The notes below the pieces were generated by a model, which did no database searches, was not told the DNA's origin, and saw nothing but the letters and a program-made list of their open reading frames with translations. This document shows positions 6,991-8,819 of a stretch of DNA of 8,819 bases, piece by piece. The position numbers and the translations under genes were made by a program. Location of the stretch: NCBI GenBank assembly GCA_022560365.1, contig JADFTG010000033.1:1-8819 (forward strand). Direction: 5' to 3'. Origin of the DNA: Chloroflexota bacterium (GTDB lineage: Bacteria > Chloroflexota > Dehalococcoidia > SM23-28-2 > RBG-16-64-32). The first letter of the stretch is position 1. Every line of letters starts with the position of its first letter.

Positions 6991-7896
6991 TTAGCTCACC
7001 GCCGTGGCCGACGCGAGGCGCTTCGAGACCTCGTCGAAGGCGTTGCTGAACTCTTCGGCGCCGGTCATGTCGCTGATCTTGTCGATGTTGTCGCGCACGG
7101 CCTCGATCGAGATGTTGGGCAGCACTGCGCCCTTGCTCTCGACGATCGCCGCGCGGCCGACGTAGCCGCCACCGGCGGTGAAGATGTTGCCGGATACCTG
7201 GCACTCTTCCGAGCACAGGTAGGCGACGACCGGTGACACGTACTCCGGCAGGAGCTTCTCGAGCACGGCCGGCGGCATCACGTCCTCGGTCAGCCGTGAA
7301 GCGGCGACGGGTGCGATGACGTTGGCTTTGATGTTGTACTTGGCGCCCTCCAGCTCCAGCGTGCTGGCGAGGCCGAGGAGCGCCATCTTGGCGGAAGAGT
7401 AGTTGGCCTGGCCGAAGTTGCCGTAAAGGCCGGCGTTCGAGGTGGTGACGATGATGCGGCCGTAGCTCTGCTGGCGCATAAGGCGGAAGGCAGGCTGGAT
7501 GACGTCGAACGAGCCCTTGACGTGAACGGCGAAGATCTTGTCCCAGTCCTGTTCCTCCAGGTTGTGGAAGGCGCGGTCGCGCAGGATGCCGGCGTTGGCG
7601 ATCACGATGTCCACTTTGCCGAACGCGTCGACAGCGGTCTTGATGATGTTCTCGCCGCCGGCGTAGGTGTCCACGCCGTCGTAGTTGGCGACAGCTTCGC
7701 CGCCGGCCGCCTTGATCTCCTCGACGACCTTGTCGGCCATCTTCGAGCCGGCGCCCGAGCCTTCGCGCGAACCGCCAAGGTCGTTGACGACGACCTTGGC
7801 ACCGCGGGAAGCGAGGAGCAGCGCGTGGGCGCGGCCAAGGCCGCCGCCGGCGCCTGTAACGACCGCCACCCGGTCGTCAAAACGTACTTCGCTCAA
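6991..7896 (-). CDS. Short-chain dehydrogenase, MFE-2-type (R)-3-hydroxyacyl-CoA dehydrogenase
   Basis: Predicted to oxidise (R)-3-hydroxyacyl-CoA to 3-oxoacyl-CoA with NAD+, using the product of the hydratase encoded just downstream. The 301-residue SDR has the cofactor motif TGAGGGLG (14-21), VVVNDLGG (35-42, Asp39 favouring NAD+), NAG (101-103), Ser153, and YSSAK with Tyr166 and Lys170. VNDLGG, the LYGNFGQANYSSAK stretch and the C-terminal extension beyond residue 215 (PEYVSPVVAYLCSE, then GGGYVGR) are hallmarks of the dehydrogenase domain of multifunctional enzyme 2 (HSD17B4-like) rather than FabG. The start is TTG at 7896, supported by GGAGGT 5 bases upstream and a conserved N-terminus; no better ATG exists. 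It is first in a two-gene operon with its own promoter. Exact substrate unknown. Confidence 0.88.
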   Translation of the reverse strand: MSEVRFDDRVAVVTGAGGGLGRAHALLLASRGAKVVVNDLGGSREGSGAGSKMADKVVEEIKAAGGEAVANYDGVDTYAGGENIIKTAVDAFGKVDIVIANAGILRDRAFHNLEEQDWDKIFAVHVKGSFDVIQPAFRLMRQQSYGRIIVTTSNAGLYGNFGQANYSSAKMALLGLASTLELEGAKYNIKANVIAPVAASRLTEDVMPPAVLEKLLPEYVSPVVAYLCSEECQVSGNIFTAGGGYVGRAAIVESKGAVLPNISIEAVRDNIDKISDMTGAEEFSNAFDEVSKRLASATAVS

Positions 7897-7901
7897 TGGG
7901 G

Positions 7902-7907
7902 ACCTCC
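7902..7907 (-). promoter_or_regulatory. Shine-Dalgarno sequence deciding a TTG start
   Basis: On the minus strand a consensus GGAGGT lies exactly 5 bases before the TTG at 7896. This fixes the rare TTG as the SDR start; the strong ribosome site may offset the weak start codon. Confidence 0.85.
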
Positions 7908-7921
7908 AGTCAGTTATAGGG

Positions 7922-7933
7922 GCGGCCGGCCGC
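7922..7933. promoter_or_regulatory. Perfect 12-base palindrome in the SDR leader
   Basis: GCGGCCGGCCGC is fully self-complementary and lies in the untranslated leader, 14 bases upstream of the SDR ribosome binding site. In GC-rich DNA such palindromes arise by chance fairly often; an operator role is only a possibility. Confidence 0.3.
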
Positions 7934-7951
7934 GGTCTTGGGGGCGCGCGG

Positions 7952-7963
7952 ACAGGCGCCTGT
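7952..7963. promoter_or_regulatory. Perfect 12-base palindrome next to the predicted transcription start
   Basis: ACAGGCGCCTGT is fully self-complementary and lies 10 bases downstream of the -10 box, at about +5 to +16 of the predicted transcript. A protein bound here would block the promoter, so it is a candidate operator, for example of a TetR- or GntR-like acyl-CoA-responsive repressor. No regulator gene is present in the window. Confidence 0.4.
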
Positions 7964-7973
7964 TGGGCAGGTT

Positions 7974-8003
7974 ATTAGATTCACATTCGGTAGGCCGTGT
8001 CAA
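7974..8003 (-). promoter_or_regulatory. Predicted sigma70-type promoter of the SDR-hydratase operon
   Basis: On the minus strand a perfect TTGACA (7998-8003) is followed after 18 bases by TCTAAT (7974-7979, 5 of 6 to TATAAT). Transcription would begin near 7967, leaving a leader of about 70 bases. This is the best promoter-like sequence in the window and stands in a 224-base gap directly upstream of the SDR gene. Confidence 0.65.
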
Positions 8004-8103
8004 CGCGCTGAGTCGCCCGTCGATAGTGATGTTTGACCGCCGACGAGGGGCCGTTAGACACGTTCGCGTATTGTGCGCCCGCTCTTAGGCTTGCCTGACC
8101 ACA

Positions 8104-8138
8104 GCCGGGCTGGCGCGTAGCTATTCTCGCAGCCCGGC
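8104..8138 (-). other. Inverted repeat spanning the protease stop codon
   Basis: GCCGGGCTG (8104-8112) and CAGCCCGGC (8130-8138) are perfect 9-base arms with a 17-base loop that contains the TAG stop of the protease gene. No U-run follows on the minus strand, so it is not a typical intrinsic terminator. It may be a 3' stabilising hairpin or chance. The rest of the gap between the protease and SDR genes (8004-8103) shows no other recognisable element. Confidence 0.35.
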
Positions 8139-8819
8139 CAGCTCCGCCTTTACCTGGATGCGGCGGATAACGTCGGCGCGCGTGACGAACCCGCTGAAGT
8201 CGAAGCCGTCGATCACCGGCAGCTGATGGACGTCGTTCGCGGCCATGAGTTCCAGGGCGCTCATCAGCTCGTCGTTGGAGGCGACGGTATGCAGCTGCTC
8301 CCGCGGGGTCATCACGCGGAAGGCGCTGGTCGTCGCCCATTCGTCAGGGGGAAAGCGGCGCAGGTCGCCCATCGTAATCAGGCCCAGGAGGTTGCTCTCG
8401 ACTACAACCGGCACGCAGCGCTGGCCGCGCCCAAGGATGTACTCGTTGACGAGTTCGCTCAACGGGAGGTCCGGCGGCGCACCCTCGAAGCTCCTGTCGA
8501 CGATGTCGCTGACTTTTGCGCCCTCCAGCGTGTTGCGGTAGAGGAGCTGTTGGTAGGCTTGCTCCGAGGTGTTGCGCAGGAACCAGCCGATGACGATGAA
8601 CCAGACGCCGCCGAGCCAGTTGCCGGCCAGCGCCGAGACGACGCCCAGCGCCATCAGGCCGAAGGCGATGATCGTCCCCACGCGGGAGGCCCATCGCGTT
8701 GCGCGCAGCATGCTGTCCGTGCGTGCCCAGAGGATGGCGCGCAGCACGCGGCCGCCGTCCAGAGGGTATCCCGGTAGCATGTTGAAGATGCCGACGGCGA
8801 CGTTGATGAATGCAAGGTA
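8121..8819 (-). CDS. Site-2 protease (M50 family) with two CBS domains, C-terminal part
   Basis: An intramembrane zinc metalloprotease; the gene enters from the right edge, so only the last 232 residues are seen. The visible part opens with YLAFINVAVGIFNMLPGYPLD; the NMLPGYPLDGGR motif supplies the conserved third zinc ligand, Asp21 of the visible part. Two hydrophobic membrane segments follow (about 47-66 and 69-81), then a cytosolic tail with two CBS domains: about 101-157 (RCVPVVVESNLLGLITMGDL) and 167-226 (TVASNDELMSALELM, then HQLPVIDGFDFSGFVTRADV). CBS pairs usually bind adenosyl nucleotides, so energy-status control of the protease is plausible. The HEXXH site must lie outside the window. 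Such proteins cleave membrane-bound regulators or remnant signal peptides; the target is unknown. It is separated from the SDR gene by 224 bases and is probably a separate transcript. Confidence 0.9.
   Translation of the reverse strand, partial: YLAFINVAVGIFNMLPGYPLDGGRVLRAILWARTDSMLRATRWASRVGTIIAFGLMALGVVSALAGNWLGGVWFIVIGWFLRNTSEQAYQQLLYRNTLEGAKVSDIVDRSFEGAPPDLPLSELVNEYILGRGQRCVPVVVESNLLGLITMGDLRRFPPDEWATTSAFRVMTPREQLHTVASNDELMSALELMAANDVHQLPVIDGFDFSGFVTRADVIRRIQVKAELAGLRE

Noticed and set aside
5947..7236. Long plus-strand open frame (429 codons) opposite the hydratase and SDR genes
   Set aside because: It runs antisense to two clear enzymes and the terminator; its protein is rich in Arg, Asp, Ala and Val repeats typical of antisense frames in GC-rich DNA and has no recognisable domain.
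8004..8103. Possible small gene or RNA between the protease and SDR genes
   Set aside because: No minus- or plus-strand frame with a ribosome site and conserved look was seen, and no tRNA-like or riboswitch-like pattern was recognised.

Overview
This GC-rich window (8819 bases) carries nine protein genes, all on the minus strand. They form three transcription blocks, read here from right to left. No RNA gene, CRISPR array, insertion sequence or prophage gene was seen. The gene set (short NAD-type Gnd, separate Tal and long Pgi, rpiB-tal-pgi-gnd-zwf order, MFE-2-like SDR plus hydratase, site-2 protease with CBS domains) and the frequent GTG/TTG starts suggest an uncultured-type Chloroflexota bacterium, possibly Dehalococcoidia-like. 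This assignment is from memory of the families and was not searched.

Layout. At 8121-8819 is the 3' part of a membrane site-2 protease with two CBS domains. At 6148-7896 is a two-gene block (SDR then MaoC/hydratase-2) with a good sigma70-like promoter and a terminator. Together the two proteins match the first two domains of peroxisomal multifunctional enzyme 2 and should hydrate enoyl-CoA and oxidise (R)-3-hydroxyacyl-CoA. At 1-5914 is a sugar-phosphate operon, rpiB-tal-pgi-gnd-zwf-(pgl). Gaps from rpiB to zwf are only +11, +3, +1 and -4 bases, followed by a 101-base gap before pgl. The operon covers the oxidative pentose phosphate pathway from glucose 6-phosphate to ribulose 5-phosphate, plus ribose-5-phosphate isomerase, transaldolase and the link back to glycolysis through Pgi. 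Transketolase and ribulose-5-phosphate epimerase are not in the window.

The main anomaly is at the left end. The last third of Zwf and the first 20 codons of Pgl look like alphaproteobacterial (sphingomonad) sequence, while the first two thirds of Zwf and all other genes do not. Tyrosine codons switch from TAC (14 of 15 in Zwf up to residue 355; 10 of 10 in Gnd) to TAT (3 of 3 in the rest of Zwf; 1 of 1 in Pgl). The simplest explanation is a chimeric contig joined inside a conserved part of zwf at about 495-640. True recombination within the gene is the alternative.

The two intergenic regions (5915-6147 and 7897-8120) hold promoter-like hexamers, each followed within a few bases by an inverted repeat, and also a REP-like palindrome and a terminator. 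I found no clear sign of a wholly new system.
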